Below, piece after piece: positions 18,201 through 25,951 of a stretch of DNA of 57,059 bases; position 1 is the first letter of the stretch, and every line of letters starts with the position of its first letter. The translations under genes were made by a program, and so were the position numbers. The notes under the pieces were generated by a model. That model did no database searches. It was not told where the DNA came from and was given only the letters and a program-made list of their open reading frames with translations. The stretch spans positions 1 through 57,059 of the forward strand of contig JAFVPD010000001.1 of assembly GCA_017505535.1 (NCBI GenBank), in the 5' to 3' direction. This DNA comes from Muribaculaceae bacterium (GTDB lineage Bacteria > Bacteroidota > Bacteroidia > Bacteroidales > Muribaculaceae).

Positions 18201-18507
18201 TGAGTCGGGTGGCCTTGCCTCCGTTGGCGCTCATGATGTATATGTCACTGCCACCATTACGGTCGGTTGCAAATGCAATTTGTTTGCCATCGGGCGACCA
18301 CACCGGTACCGATTCGTAGGAGGGTTGTGTCGTAAGGCGTGTTGCTACGCCGCCTTGTGTCGCTACTTTGTAAATGTCGCCTTTGTAGGTAAAGGCAATT
18401 TGTTTGCCGTCGGGCGAAATTTTAACGTCGCGCAGCCACAGAGGGGTAACTGCCGATGCCGTTAGTGCCATGCCTGCAATAACTGCCAAGGTGATAAATT
18501 TTTTCAT
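15259..18507 (-). CDS. secreted tricorn-like S41 protease
   Basis: 1082 residues with a signal peptide (1-19). Residues about 25-560 hold repeated WSPDGKQIAF/FSPDG blades of a beta-propeller. A charged Lys/Asp-rich insert sits near 580-610, followed by a second propeller segment, a C1-like domain, a PDZ domain (about 800-880) and the S41 peptidase core. The tricorn active-site pattern is conserved: S769-H770 (NVSHTGG), S986 (NYSNAHG) and E1043 (SYLENS). Their spacing matches Thermoplasma tricorn S745/H746, S965 and E1023. It probably degrades peptides in the periplasm or at the surface. Monocistronic. Confidence 0.93.
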   Translation of the reverse strand: MKKFITLAVIAGMALTASAVTPLWLRDVKISPDGKQIAFTYKGDIYKVATQGGVATRLTTQPSYESVPVWSPDGKQIAFATDRNGGSDIYIMSANGGKATRLTFNSASETPEAFSPDGAYIYFSANIQDPAQSAMFPSGRLTELYKIAPTGGQPQQVIATPAQMLSFNSAGTTFLYHDQKGMEDEWRKHHTSSITRDIWSCDLLTGKHVNLTNRAGEDRNPVLSADGSTVYFLSERDGKSFNVYSFPMNNPTSVSAVTNFKTHPVRFLSQSNNGVLAFAYNGEIYTKQGNNSPHKVSIDITLDDENLLETIAVNSGASGATASPDGKQVAFTKRGEVFVTSVEYATTKQITNTAAAERQITWTPDNRTIAYTSERDGHWNIYTAEIAREEDQNFANATLINEKPLFDAKDGIERTYPSYSPDGNEIAFIQDRNKLMVMNLKTKKTRQITDGSTHARRNGGFAYSWSPDGKWFVLSVVDNKHDPYSDIAIVGSEGGKITNITQSGYFDESPRWVMDGNAILFLSERYGMRNHASWGSEMDVMLVFLNQDAYDKYRLSEEDYALYKEVEKEQKKQKKEAKDDKDSKDAAPKAKVEDTKSIKVELDGISDRQVRLTPYSSDICDAIITKDGETLYYLSSAGKGYDLWKISLRKRDLKQASKLDAGMMGLEIDKEGKNIFLLGNRAMKKMDAKSEKMTNITYSARMKLDLAAEREYMFDYVYRQEKEMFYVKNMHGVNWDKMTENYRQFLPHINNNYDFAELLSEWLGELNVSHTGGRYRSTSTGDATASLGLLYDFTHKGNGLKVAEVLEKGPFDRASSKVEAGCIVTKINGTEITASQDYAQLLNGLTKKKTLITISNPATGETFDEVILPISASAQNQLLYDRWIKQRAADVEKWSGGRLGYVHIQSMADDSFRKVYSDILGKYNHCEGIVIDTRWNGGGRLHEDIEILFSGKKYFTQVVRGVEACDMPSRRWNKPSIMVQCEANYSNAHGTPWVYKHRGIGKLVGAPVPGTMTSVNWVTLQDPTLVFGIPVVGYELPDGSYLENSQLEPDVYVLNAPETVVKGEDTQLRTAVETLLKELNAK

Positions 18508-18557
18508 ATAGAGATCTGTTTTATGATTGATTTTTAGTATCTGATTTATTTAGGGGA

Positions 18558-18565
18558 TAAAGATA
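18558..18565 (-). promoter_or_regulatory. possible -7 element for tricorn-like protease
   Basis: The minus strand reads TATCTTTA, one base off TAnnTTTG, 50 bases upstream of the ATG. Confidence 0.35.
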
Positions 18566-18802
18566 GTGAAAATTGTTGTGATGCACCCTTTTTCACCTCT
18601 TAAAAATCATCGGCATAGCATCTCGAGCATTATAAAATGCATCTTTTTCACTATTGTAGCATGTTTTTTTGCAATTAAAAAACGTCATGTAAACAGCGTG
18701 ATAGCCAGCTGTTTACGTCGATGTATGTAAAATGCACACAAAATGCACACTCTTTTTGTGCAATTATTTAATAAACTCAAGTTATATTTGCGTCCAAAAG
18801 TT

Positions 18803-18955
18803 CACCAGCATCAGGCGAGCAGCTAATTGAGACAGATGAACAAGAATGTGAGTGAAATTTTTTGAGACATAAGAACAGATTTTCAGAGAAAAAATTTATG
18901 TCATTTTGTTCTTATGTCCAAAGAAAAACTCACCTCTTAAGGTAGGGAGTGGGTA
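18803..18955. repeat. composite intergenic repeat, copy B
   Basis: It begins with GCATCAGGCGAGCAGCTAAT and contains GACATAAGAACA (18866-18877) and its exact inverse TGTTCTTATGTC (18907-18918), separated by 29 bases including TTTTCAGAGA. It ends with a TAAGGTAGGGAGTGGGTATA-type tail. The same ordered words occur at 20.87, 21.1, 22.07 and 22.26 kb. The arms could form a hairpin. It borders the AT-rich cassette region on its left side. Confidence 0.75.
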
Positions 18956-19006
18956 TAAATAGTAACAAAAGCGCTCTTGTAACGCATTGAAAATAAATGT
19001 AGTATA

Positions 19007-19066
19007 AAAAGCGAACTAAAAGCGAACTAAATTTTTTGGTCAAAACGAAAATCATGTATAGTTTTG
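19007..19066 (+). promoter_or_regulatory. promoter with upstream 11-nt direct repeat, for 19184 gene
   Basis: TTG (19036-19038), a 20-base spacer and TAGTTTTG (19059-19066) fit the phylum consensus. Just upstream, AAAAGCGAACTA is repeated in tandem (19007-19031), which could be a regulator site. It lies 117 bases before the preferred start. Confidence 0.5.
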
Positions 19067-19183
19067 CAAAGTAATACCAAAGAAAAAACTTGAGGAATAA
19101 TATTACTCCAAATAAAATGCCACTGCCAACATTTAAAATTTACCATGTCCCAACAAAAACATACATTTCATTTTGATATAATT

Positions 19184-19783
19184 ATGAAACATCTAAGTAT
19201 TAAAATCCTTTTAGCTTGTGTGATTTATTTTATTACACAGCCAATTATGAGCCAAAATATTACATTAAAGAGAATAACAAGAGAACCATATTACGCTAAA
19301 ATTATTAATAAAAAATTTTTCAAAACGATTGATTCAATAATCGGTCTTGAAAATGTGAAGCTAAAAGGTGAATGCCAACGAGAAATATATGACATCAGCT
19401 TGATAGTTCACCCAAATAAGTTTAATCGTTTTGAGTGGGAAGAAATTTCAGAAGAAGTAAATCTGAAAGATCTTGATGTAATTGTTGCCGTATATCGGAC
19501 CGGAGTAACAGTGGGTAAATATGAAGTAATGTATAATAAACGAAAATATATCTTTCGTACATATATAAAGGATTTATTTAAGATAACATCACAAAGGGAT
19601 TACATAATTTGTTCAAGCTCTTTTTGGTGGCCCTGTTTGGATTGGTACATAAGGTTTCGTTATGGAGAGTATGCCGGGCACATGTATAATTCAACTGGAG
19701 AATCTCCGGCGTACTATGATTGGGATCGTTATCCATGGGAATTTGACGAAAGCGCACCCCATGACACGATAATCATAGAATAA
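19184..19783 (+). CDS. AT-rich secreted protein of unknown function in RHS-associated island
   Basis: 199 residues from the ATG at 19184, chosen over 19145 because it opens directly into a signal peptide (MKHLSIKILLACVIYFITQP, cut after MSQ). The mature part has no family I recognise. Its C-terminal third is rich in Trp and Tyr (SSFWWPCLDWYIRFRYGEY, YDWDRYPWEF). It lies 12 nt upstream of the RHS fragment. By position and base composition it could be an immunity protein left from an earlier toxin cassette; this is inference. Confidence 0.6.
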   Translation: MKHLSIKILLACVIYFITQPIMSQNITLKRITREPYYAKIINKKFFKTIDSIIGLENVKLKGECQREIYDISLIVHPNKFNRFEWEEISEEVNLKDLDVIVAVYRTGVTVGKYEVMYNKRKYIFRTYIKDLFKITSQRDYIICSSSFWWPCLDWYIRFRYGEYAGHMYNSTGESPAYYDWDRYPWEFDESAPHDTIIIE

Positions 19784-19795
19784 TGTTTATTTATT

Positions 19796-20215
19796 ATGTA
19801 CGTCATTAAATCTAAAGTTAACCAGATGGAGATAGTAAGCAACAACGTCATGACCCATCACTATTATGTGCGCGACCACCTCGGAAGCACCCGCGCCGTG
19901 ATAGATGATGCCGGCAACCTGTTGCAGACCGCCAACTACTACCCCTCGGGCGTGCCATTCACCCTCACCGATGACGACCCCGTCACTGACCGATTGCACA
20001 CCGGCAAACCCTTCATCAACATGCAAGGACTCGGCTACTACGACAACAACGCCCGCTTTCTCGACATCTTGACCGGTAGCTTCATCTCCGTAGATCCCCT
20101 CGCCGGCAAATATCCCTCACTCACCCCCTACAACCACTGCGCCAACAACCCTAACGAAAATAGTATTATTAGTGTTTATGTATCAAGGACCCCGCAAATC
20201 TCTAAAAACAAATAA
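19796..20215 (+). pseudogene. orphan RHS-repeat core C-terminal fragment with replaced tip
   Basis: 139 codons. Residues about 20-122 are the end of an RHS core: HHYYVRDHLGSTRAV, NYYPSGVPF, GYYDNNARFLDILTG, SVDPLAGKYPSLTPY, then the NNP boundary where the variable toxin tip normally starts. After NNP the usual DP-G is missing and only 17 unrelated residues follow before the stop. The repeat-rich RHS body is absent upstream. Base content changes sharply: 36 and 38 of 60 bases are G+C at 19861-19920 and 19921-19980, against 19 of 60 at 20221-20280. It looks like a displaced cassette or recombination product. Confidence 0.8.
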
Positions 20216-20218
20216 CGT

Positions 20219-20854
20219 ATGAAATGGAAGTATTTTTTTATTGCAACTTTGATTGTTTCTCACTTAGGCCTTTTTGCTCAAGAATATCCCGATTCAATAG
20301 TTATAAAATGTAATCAATTAAAGAGTAATATTATACAATCATATTTAAATAAAGTTGGAATTTGTATTACAGCTGACATAGATACGTCTCGTATCGATAA
20401 TCTAATGATAATAAAATTACAAATAGGCGATGATGTTAGTTCTACATTTTATTTTTGGGATAATGATAATTCGGGCACGTATGACTTACAAGGGATTGAG
20501 GCTCATAATCGGTCCTTAAATGAATCTATGGAAATGTATCATATCACTGATAATCCTTATGATGAATTTCACCAACTCATATTTTTGGATAGCATAAGTG
20601 ATAATATTACAAAATTCACAAAACGTGATTTATGTGGATATGTATCATTTGACTCGTTACGCCAGTGCCATGTTGTTGAATATCGAGACTATAAAAAATT
20701 TCGCGAAGGTTGGGCAATGTACCATTCTGAAACTGGTTACATTGCAGACGGTATAGATGCAGGAGAATGGATATATTACAATGAAGATGGGACTATTAAA
20801 GAGGTGATAAATTTAACTGAAAAATATTGGAATGAGAAAAAGAGTAGAAAATAG
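20219..20854 (+). CDS. secreted MORN/YwqK-like protein, candidate immunity protein
   Basis: 211 residues with a signal peptide (1-20, MKWKYFFIATLIVSHLGLFA). The N-terminal half is not recognisable. The C-terminal end has FREGWAMYHSETGYIADG followed by GEWIYYNEDGTIKEVINL, the pattern of MORN-type repeats seen in YwqK-family proteins, some of which are listed as antitoxins. It starts 3 nt after the RHS fragment stop. That is the classic position of an immunity gene behind an RHS toxin tip. Base composition is low G+C. Function is inferred. Confidence 0.6.
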   Translation: MKWKYFFIATLIVSHLGLFAQEYPDSIVIKCNQLKSNIIQSYLNKVGICITADIDTSRIDNLMIIKLQIGDDVSSTFYFWDNDNSGTYDLQGIEAHNRSLNESMEMYHITDNPYDEFHQLIFLDSISDNITKFTKRDLCGYVSFDSLRQCHVVEYRDYKKFREGWAMYHSETGYIADGIDAGEWIYYNEDGTIKEVINLTEKYWNEKKSRK

Positions 20855-20865
20855 ATATATTTTCA

Positions 20866-21262
20866 CCCCCTCACCGCAACAAAGAATCCCCTGCATCAGG
20901 TGAGCAACTGATTGAGACAAAAGTACATAAGAACAGATTTTCAGAAACAAAAATTATGTCATTATGTTCTTATGTCCAAAACAAAAGATTATGTTTTTAT
21001 GTCTAAAACTAAAGATTATGGTATCAAAGCTCCTCCACTAAAGTAGGGGAGGTGGGTCGAAGACCCGGAGGGGTATAAACGTAGAATGATGCTAATGCTC
21101 ATCGTAGTACCCCTCAGTCACTACGTGACAGCTCCCCTGCATCAAGTGAGCAGCTGATTGAGACAAAAGAACAGAAGAACAGATTTTCAGAGAAAAAATT
21201 TATGTCATTATGTTCTTGTGTCCAAAAACAAAAAATTATGTTTTTTATGTCTAAAACTAATT
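20866..21262. repeat. composite intergenic repeat, copies C and D in tandem
   Basis: This 346-base gap contains two units. Copy C has ACATAAGAACA (20925-20935) and TGTTCTTATGT (20965-20975). It continues through AAAGATTATGGTATCAAAGC into CTCCTCCACTAAAGTAGGGG and a GGTCGAAGACCCGG hairpin. Copy D starts at TACCCCTCAGTCACTACGTG (palindrome 21117-21129). It has GACAAAAGAACA (21162-21173) and TGTTCTTGTGTC (21211-21222). Order and wording match copies E and F. The end of copy D runs into the next ORF. Confidence 0.8.
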
Positions 21263-21516
21263 CTTTGATATATACATCGGCACGAGATATTGGGAATATT
21301 GCAGCGGGATATGTCGCTGGTGTAAATGGCTTCAATTGGGTAGATTCACGTATTGCTTTTGATGCATATCAGTCTTATACATCAGGCAAGTTTGAGAAGG
21401 AGGACATCTCCACCCAAAATGCAGAATTTTATGGTTGGAGGATTGGTTATAAAAATGCTCCTATGTTTAAAAAAGAAATTATCAATTGGATTAAGTCACC
21501 TATAATAAATTTTTAG
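21202..21516 (+). pseudogene. detached RHS/polymorphic-toxin tip fragment fused to repeat sequence
   Basis: The reading frame can start at 21202, 21238 or 21247, all within or at the edge of repeat copy D, so the first 15 or so residues are translated repeat. From residue about 22 the sequence SARDIGNIAAGYVAGVNGFN, then SRIAFDAYQSY and STQNAEFYGWRIGYKNA, resembles conserved C-terminal tip segments of RHS and other polymorphic toxins from Bacteroidetes. No RHS core or NNP junction precedes it. A candidate immunity gene starts 2 nt after its stop. Whether it is expressed or toxic is unknown. Confidence 0.55.
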
Positions 21517-21518
21517 TT

Positions 21519-22067
21519 ATGAAGTTAGTAGTATGGTCATATTCAATATTGGCAGGTGTCATTATTTTCGTTGCGCTTTGGTTTTATTGTAATAGAAAAT
21601 TTGAAGATGTATATTATTTGTGGGATGTCAATATGCCAGTAAGGATTGTAGCGGAAGAAGATACTGCAACTATTTATTTGGGCAAGTGTGGAGAGTCCGA
21701 AAGTCGTAATTATATTAAATATAGCCGACGAGGAGATTTATCTCCAATGACAATAGTAATAAATGCAACTGACAAAACAATCGGTATAGAAAGTATAGAT
21801 TGTCGTATATTTGAAGTAAGTCTCCCCGATTTTAAAGTAAAAATAATAGATAAAATAGGTTGCTTTGTTGATATGGAAAATCAATGTTTTATTTGGGACA
21901 ACGATACCATCTCATTTTACAGAGAAGACAAAAAGATAAAGGCTTTTGCGATTGGCCCGTTCTCAAAAAGTATATATATATTAAATACATACCCTACTTG
22001 GCAAGAATTAGAACCATTAGACGAATATGACCAAAGACATATGCAGATTCAGGAAACCCTAGAGTAG
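21519..22067 (+). CDS. single-TM protein, candidate immunity partner
   Basis: 182 residues. One N-terminal membrane helix (about 5-24, SYSILAGVIIFVALWFYC) is followed by a soluble, beta-rich domain with no recognised motif. It starts 2 nt after the toxin-tip fragment and ends just before repeat copy E, so the pair is bounded by repeats on both sides. A membrane-anchored protein paired with a toxin tip fits an immunity role, by position only. Low G+C like its neighbours. Confidence 0.6.
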   Translation: MKLVVWSYSILAGVIIFVALWFYCNRKFEDVYYLWDVNMPVRIVAEEDTATIYLGKCGESESRNYIKYSRRGDLSPMTIVINATDKTIGIESIDCRIFEVSLPDFKVKIIDKIGCFVDMENQCFIWDNDTISFYREDKKIKAFAIGPFSKSIYILNTYPTWQELEPLDEYDQRHMQIQETLE

Positions 22068-22400
22068 TAATCAAGATAAGAACAGAAGAACAGGCTTTCA
22101 GAGACAAAAAATTATGTCATTTTGTTCTTATGTCCAAAACTAAAAATATGTTTAATATGTCTGAAACAAAAGATTATGGTATCAAAGCGGCTCCTAAGGA
22201 ATCAAAGTTCTCCTCCTAAGGTAGGAGGAGTACGGCGAAGCCGGGAGGTGGTATGATGCAGTACCCCACAGTCACTACGTGACAGCTCCCCAGCATCAAA
22301 TGAGCAGCTGATTGAGACAAAAGAACAGAAGAACAGATTTTCAGAGACAAAATTTATGTCATTATGTTCTTATGTCTGAAACAAAAAAATGTGGGCTTTG
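22068..22400. repeat. composite intergenic repeat, copies E and F in tandem
   Basis: Copy E has ATAAGAACA (22075-22083) and TGTTCTTATGTC (22123-22134). It continues with AAAGATTATGGTATCAAAGC (22171-22190), then TCCTCCTAAGGTAGGAGGAG and a GGCGAAGCC turn. Copy F begins TACCCCACAGTCACTACGTG (palindrome 22271-22283) and has GACAAAAGAACA (22315-22326) and TGTTCTTATGTC (22365-22376). The two-unit arrangement is the same as at 20.87-21.26 kb, including the junction between units. Nothing else is seen up to 22540. Confidence 0.8.
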
Positions 22401-22569
22401 TGTTTTTATTTGGTGTCTTTTAACCTTTATCTCAATCGCATAGCTCGCGTTGTTCTTTCAACCAAAATCAAAAATGCTATGAAATAAAGTTTTACAATTC
22501 ATCGCAACGCATTTTATAGAAGTTTCCATAAAATCTTGTAATAATGTGAGATTTTACACAAGATCTTTG

Positions 22570-22577
22570 TAACTTTG
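22570..22577 (+). promoter_or_regulatory. -7 element for OPT transporter operon
   Basis: TAACTTTG matches TAnnTTTG, 36 bases before the ATG. The -33 element is not clear. Confidence 0.5.
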
Positions 22578-22613
22578 TGAGCTAAACCGAATTTATCACT
22601 AAAACTTAATAAT

Positions 22614-24599
22614 ATGCAAGAAAATCAGAACGTAGAGGGTCGCATTCAAGATGTAGATCCTACTGAACTTTCCGAAAATGCGTTTCGCGAACTTGCCGAC
22701 GGCGAGGAGTATCGTCCGGTGATGCACCCCGAGCGCAAGTATCAGGAGGCTACCCCATATTCTGTCGGATTGGGGTTGTTGCTCGCTGTGGTGTTTAGTG
22801 CTGCTGCAGCTTATTTGGGCTTGAAAGTTGGACAGGTTTTTGAGGCAGCAATACCTATTGCCATCATAGCTGTGGGACTCTCAGGCGCATTGAAGAAGAA
22901 TAATCCATTGGGTCAAAATGTCATAATACAGTCTATTGGAGCGTGCTCAGGCGTAATTGTAGCCGGAGCAATATTCACTCTTCCGGCTCTTTACATTTTG
23001 CAAGCAAAATATCCTGAAATCACTGTGAATTTCTTGCAAATATTCCTTAGCTCGTTGTTGGGCGGTGTGTTGGGAATTTTATTCTTCATTCCGTTCCGCA
23101 AATATTTTGTAAAGGATATGCATGGAAAATATCCATTTCCCGAAGCAACCGCAACGACACAAGTGCTCGTGAGTGCTCAGGCTAAGGGAAATGGAGGGCA
23201 GGCTAAAACACTCATCATTGCATCGTTGATAGGTGGAGTGTATGACTATATCGTGGCAACGTTTGGTTGGTGGGCCGAGACGATAACCTCAACAGCTTCG
23301 GCATGGGGAACGGCTCTTGCCGAGAAAACCAAACTTGTGTTTAGTTGTAACTCGGGAGCAGCATTGTTGGGTCTTGGTTACATCGTCGGCCTAAAGTATG
23401 CATTTGTGATTTTTGCCGGCTCTATATTTGTGTGGTGGGTGATTATACCCTTGATGGGTACCTACGGCGATCCGGCTATTGCAGCCATGTCGCCCAATGC
23501 AATTTTTAGCGATTATGCCCGACTCATTGGTATCGGAGGTATTGCCATGGCCGGTGTTATTGGTATCGTTAAGTCATGGCCAATCATTCGCCAGGCAGTG
23601 GGTCTTGCCGGTCGTGAATTTAAAGGCGGCGACAGTGCTGCAAAACAGGTGCGTTGGCAACTCGACATCTCAATGAAGCACATTGTATTTTTCATCGCAT
23701 TGGCACTCATAGTGGTGTTGGTGTTCTTCTGGCTCGGAGTTATTAACACCTTCTGGCAAGCTCTTGTGGCATGGATTGTAGTTGCTGTGATTTCGTTCCT
23801 ATTCACAACCGTGGCGGCCAATGCTATTGCAATCGTAGGCTCAAATCCGGTGTCGGGTATGACATTGATGACACTCATCGTGGCATCGGCAATATTTGTA
23901 GCCATCGGATTGAGCGGTACATCGGGTATCGTTGCCGCAATGATTATTGGTGGCGTAGTGTGTACTGCATTGTCAATGGCCGGCGGCTTTGTTACCGACT
24001 TGAAAATCGGTTATTGGCTTGGATCGACTCCTCGCACTCAAGAGTCGTGGAAATTCTTGGGTACATTGGTGTCGGCTGCTACCGTTGGCGGTGTCATTCT
24101 CGTGCTCAATGATGTTTACGGCTTTACCGGCGACGATGCGCTCGTGGCACCTCAAGCCAATGCCATGGCAAAGGTTATCGAGCCATTGATGATGGGAGGC
24201 GAAACACCTTGGATTCTATACATGGTGGGAGCTATTCTTGCCTTGATTCTTAACTGGTTGGGAGTTCCTGCTTTGGCATTCTGCTTGGGAATGTTTATCC
24301 CGCTACCATTGAACACTCCGATGCTTGTTGGTGGTCTTGTGTCATACTTTGTTGCTAAGAGCTCAAAAGACAAAGAAACCTCTAATTCACGTCACGAGCG
24401 AGGAACACTCATTGCTTCGGGACTCATTGCCGGAGGTGCATTGTTTGGTGTGTTTGCGGCATTGACACGATTCCTCGGATATGAATATGCCAATCCATTA
24501 TCAGGTACAACAACACAAGTGCTTGCGATTGTAGCATACGCATTGCTTATCGTGTATCTTTACCGTAGTAGTGTCGGTGCTAAAATTCAAAAAGATTGA
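22614..24599 (+). CDS. OPT family oligopeptide transporter
   Basis: 661 residues with about 14-15 membrane helices after a 45-residue polar N-terminus. Typical OPT stretches are present: AAAAYLGLKVGQVFEAAIPIA near the N-terminus, NVIIQSIGACSG, and KYPFPEATATTQVLVSAQ. The C-terminal helices include GVPALAFCLGMFIPLPLNTP. It probably imports short peptides, or metal chelates, by proton symport across the inner membrane. It is the first gene of a two-gene operon, with its stop overlapping the TTG start of a MATE exporter. Confidence 0.93.
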   Translation: MQENQNVEGRIQDVDPTELSENAFRELADGEEYRPVMHPERKYQEATPYSVGLGLLLAVVFSAAAAYLGLKVGQVFEAAIPIAIIAVGLSGALKKNNPLGQNVIIQSIGACSGVIVAGAIFTLPALYILQAKYPEITVNFLQIFLSSLLGGVLGILFFIPFRKYFVKDMHGKYPFPEATATTQVLVSAQAKGNGGQAKTLIIASLIGGVYDYIVATFGWWAETITSTASAWGTALAEKTKLVFSCNSGAALLGLGYIVGLKYAFVIFAGSIFVWWVIIPLMGTYGDPAIAAMSPNAIFSDYARLIGIGGIAMAGVIGIVKSWPIIRQAVGLAGREFKGGDSAAKQVRWQLDISMKHIVFFIALALIVVLVFFWLGVINTFWQALVAWIVVAVISFLFTTVAANAIAIVGSNPVSGMTLMTLIVASAIFVAIGLSGTSGIVAAMIIGGVVCTALSMAGGFVTDLKIGYWLGSTPRTQESWKFLGTLVSAATVGGVILVLNDVYGFTGDDALVAPQANAMAKVIEPLMMGGETPWILYMVGAILALILNWLGVPALAFCLGMFIPLPLNTPMLVGGLVSYFVAKSSKDKETSNSRHERGTLIASGLIAGGALFGVFAALTRFLGYEYANPLSGTTTQVLAIVAYALLIVYLYRSSVGAKIQKD

Positions 24600-25906
24600 A
24601 ATTCCCTATAATCCATAAGGAGATACTTGCGCTGTCCATTCCGGCGATAGTCACAAACATAACGACCCCGCTTTTGGGTATAGTTGATGTGGCAATAGCC
24701 GGGCACATGGGCAGCGCGGTGTATATTGCTGCGATAGCGGTCGGTGGCACGATGTTTAATATGCTATATTGGCTTTTTGCCTTTTTGCGTATGGGCACAA
24801 GTGGCATGACGGCACAAGCCTATGGCGCGCGCGATTTCACTGCAACATCACATTCGTTGTATCGTGCGCTCATTGTTGCGCTTTTGGTGGGATTGGCAAT
24901 TGTGGCAATGCAAGTGCCGTTGGGCAAAGGCGTGTTGGCATTTATCGACTCGGGCGGTGAAGCTACCGGAAACTACGCATGGCGGTATTTCTCGATATGC
25001 GTTTGGGGTGCTCCGGCGTTTTTGGGTACTTTTGCTCTGTCGGGGTGGTTCTTGGGTATGCAAGACTCGAAGGCATCAATGTGGGTGTCGATTGTGATAA
25101 ATATGGTAAATATTGCAGTGAGTCTATTGCTCGTTTATGCAGCCGAATGGGGAATCGAGGGGATTGCCGTAGGAACGTTGACTGCTCAATGGGTGGGATT
25201 TTTGACTGCATTAGTGATGTGCCGACGGGAAAAATATGGATTGAAGAGGGCTTCGTTTTCATCAATTTTCCTATGGTCGCAACTTAAACGGTTTTTCTCG
25301 GTAAATGTCGATATATTCTTGCGCACAGTGTGTTTGGTTGCGGTGACGGTGTGGTTTACCCGCATGGGCGCACAACAAGGAGCTGTGACGCTTGCAGTAA
25401 ATGCACTGCTCATGCAGTTGTTTATGCTGTTTTCCTATTTTATGGACGGATTTGCTTTTGCCGGGGAGGCGCTTGCAGGGCGATTTATCGGTGAGAGGAA
25501 CCAACTGCGTTTGAGCGACTGTGTAAAGGCTCTGATGTTGTGGGGCTTGGCTATTGCCGTGCTATTTACGGCGATATATGCCCTCTCGGGACAAGGATTC
25601 TTGTCGTTGCTCAGCTCCGATGCCGAGGTGATAGCTGCTTCGGGCGAGTATTTTTGGTGGGCTGTGGCAATACCGTTTGCCGGATTTGTGGCGTTTACAT
25701 GGGACGGAATTTTTATAGGCGCAACACTCACTCGCATGATGCTCCTATCGATGTTTTCGGCGGCAGTAGTTTTCTTTGCGATATACCAGGTTTTATATTC
25801 CTCAATGGGCAATCATGCGTTGTGGCTCGCCTTCATCAGCTATCTCGTGACTCGAGGAATAACACTCACGCTCACATCAAAACGTTTGAGGAATATGTTT
25901 CAATGA
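24596..25906 (+). CDS. MATE family efflux transporter
   Basis: 436 residues and 12 predicted membrane helices. The N-terminal ILALSIPAIVTNITTPLLGIVDVAIAGH region (in pieces) and internal TSGMTAQAYGARD are typical of MATE multidrug/sodium exporters in Bacteroidetes. The only plausible start upstream of helix 1 is TTG 24596, which overlaps the OPT stop as TTGA. The next ATG falls inside helix 1. It probably exports cationic compounds; the substrate is unknown. Confidence 0.9.
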   Translation: MKFPIIHKEILALSIPAIVTNITTPLLGIVDVAIAGHMGSAVYIAAIAVGGTMFNMLYWLFAFLRMGTSGMTAQAYGARDFTATSHSLYRALIVALLVGLAIVAMQVPLGKGVLAFIDSGGEATGNYAWRYFSICVWGAPAFLGTFALSGWFLGMQDSKASMWVSIVINMVNIAVSLLLVYAAEWGIEGIAVGTLTAQWVGFLTALVMCRREKYGLKRASFSSIFLWSQLKRFFSVNVDIFLRTVCLVAVTVWFTRMGAQQGAVTLAVNALLMQLFMLFSYFMDGFAFAGEALAGRFIGERNQLRLSDCVKALMLWGLAIAVLFTAIYALSGQGFLSLLSSDAEVIAASGEYFWWAVAIPFAGFVAFTWDGIFIGATLTRMMLLSMFSAAVVFFAIYQVLYSSMGNHALWLAFISYLVTRGITLTLTSKRLRNMFQ

Positions 25907-25951
25907 AAATCAATTCAAAAACTCTTGAAGATTATTTATCATTGTTATTTG

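Noticed and set aside
20866..22400. CRISPR-like array of repeats
   Set aside because: Units are about 150 bases or more and carry internal palindromes, spacing is irregular, the interiors are themselves repeated rather than unique spacers, and no cas gene is near.
18803..22400. Integron with attC-like hairpins
   Set aside because: The stems lack attC core sites, no integrase is seen, and genes are on one strand but not in regular cassette spacing; only a general cassette analogy remains.
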